Made by a program: the position numbers and the translations under genes. From Candidatus Blautia equi (GTDB taxonomy: Bacteria > Bacillota > Clostridia > Lachnospirales > Lachnospiraceae), in NCBI GenBank assembly GCA_018064695.1, contig JAGHUU010000289.1, positions 1 to 5,646 on the forward strand: DNA of 5,646 nucleotides. Reading direction: 5' to 3'. The notes under the pieces were generated by a model. The model was given only the letters and a program-made list of their open reading frames with translations. It had not been told where the DNA came from and did not search any database. This document shows, piece by piece, positions 5,612 to 5,646 of this stretch (its first letter is position 1; each line of letters opens with the position of its first letter).

Positions 5612-5646
5612 TCACCCCTGAATCACTTTCTCCGGTCACCTAATCA

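Overview
The window looks like chromosomal DNA from a low-to-moderate GC, anaerobic, probably spore-forming Firmicute, most likely class Clostridia and plausibly family Lachnospiraceae. The evidence is a paired two-subunit NADH/ferredoxin/NADPH transhydrogenase (Nfn type), AGGAGG-type ribosome binding sites, compact U-tailed terminators, AT-rich intergenic DNA and a SpoIIIE/FtsK-family N-terminus. The taxon is inferred from family resemblance and was not tested by search. All recognisable genes lie on the minus strand, so the transcription order runs from high to low coordinates.

Layout in transcription order. At 5430-5646 is the yebC upstream region, with a strong sigma-A-type promoter and, further upstream, a dense cluster of inverted repeats that resembles a small mobile repeat. 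yebC (4701-5429) follows and ends at a clear intrinsic terminator. An AT-rich intergenic region (4464-4700) holds an unusual inverted TTTTATATAAAA repeat and an extended -10 promoter. It leads into the tightly coupled nfnA-nfnB operon (4463 down to 2173, stop and start overlapping as TAATG), which is closed by a near-perfect terminator. A separate promoter at 2076-2104 then drives uppP (1112-1996), and ftsK (1075 to beyond position 1) follows 36 bp later with no terminator between them.

How the genes work together. NfnA and NfnB form one flavin-bifurcating enzyme that exchanges electrons between NADH, reduced ferredoxin and NADPH, a central redox valve of fermentative anaerobes. UppP recycles the undecaprenyl lipid carrier for cell-wall synthesis and FtsK/SpoIIIE pumps DNA across the division or sporulation septum, so that pair is an envelope/division unit. 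YebC is a translation-associated or regulatory factor and stands alone.

The most important anomaly is in ftsK. Its N-terminal reading frame breaks near position 711, and a second open frame continues with FtsK-like membrane segments and linker to the window edge. One missing base in an A/T run explains this. I did not find a convincing wholly new system. The best leads beyond the frameshift are the structured repeat upstream of yebC, the paired AT palindromes upstream of nfnA, the Cys/His tail of NfnA and a stem-loop that covers the uppP ribosome binding site. No stretch longer than 300 bases lacks a gene.
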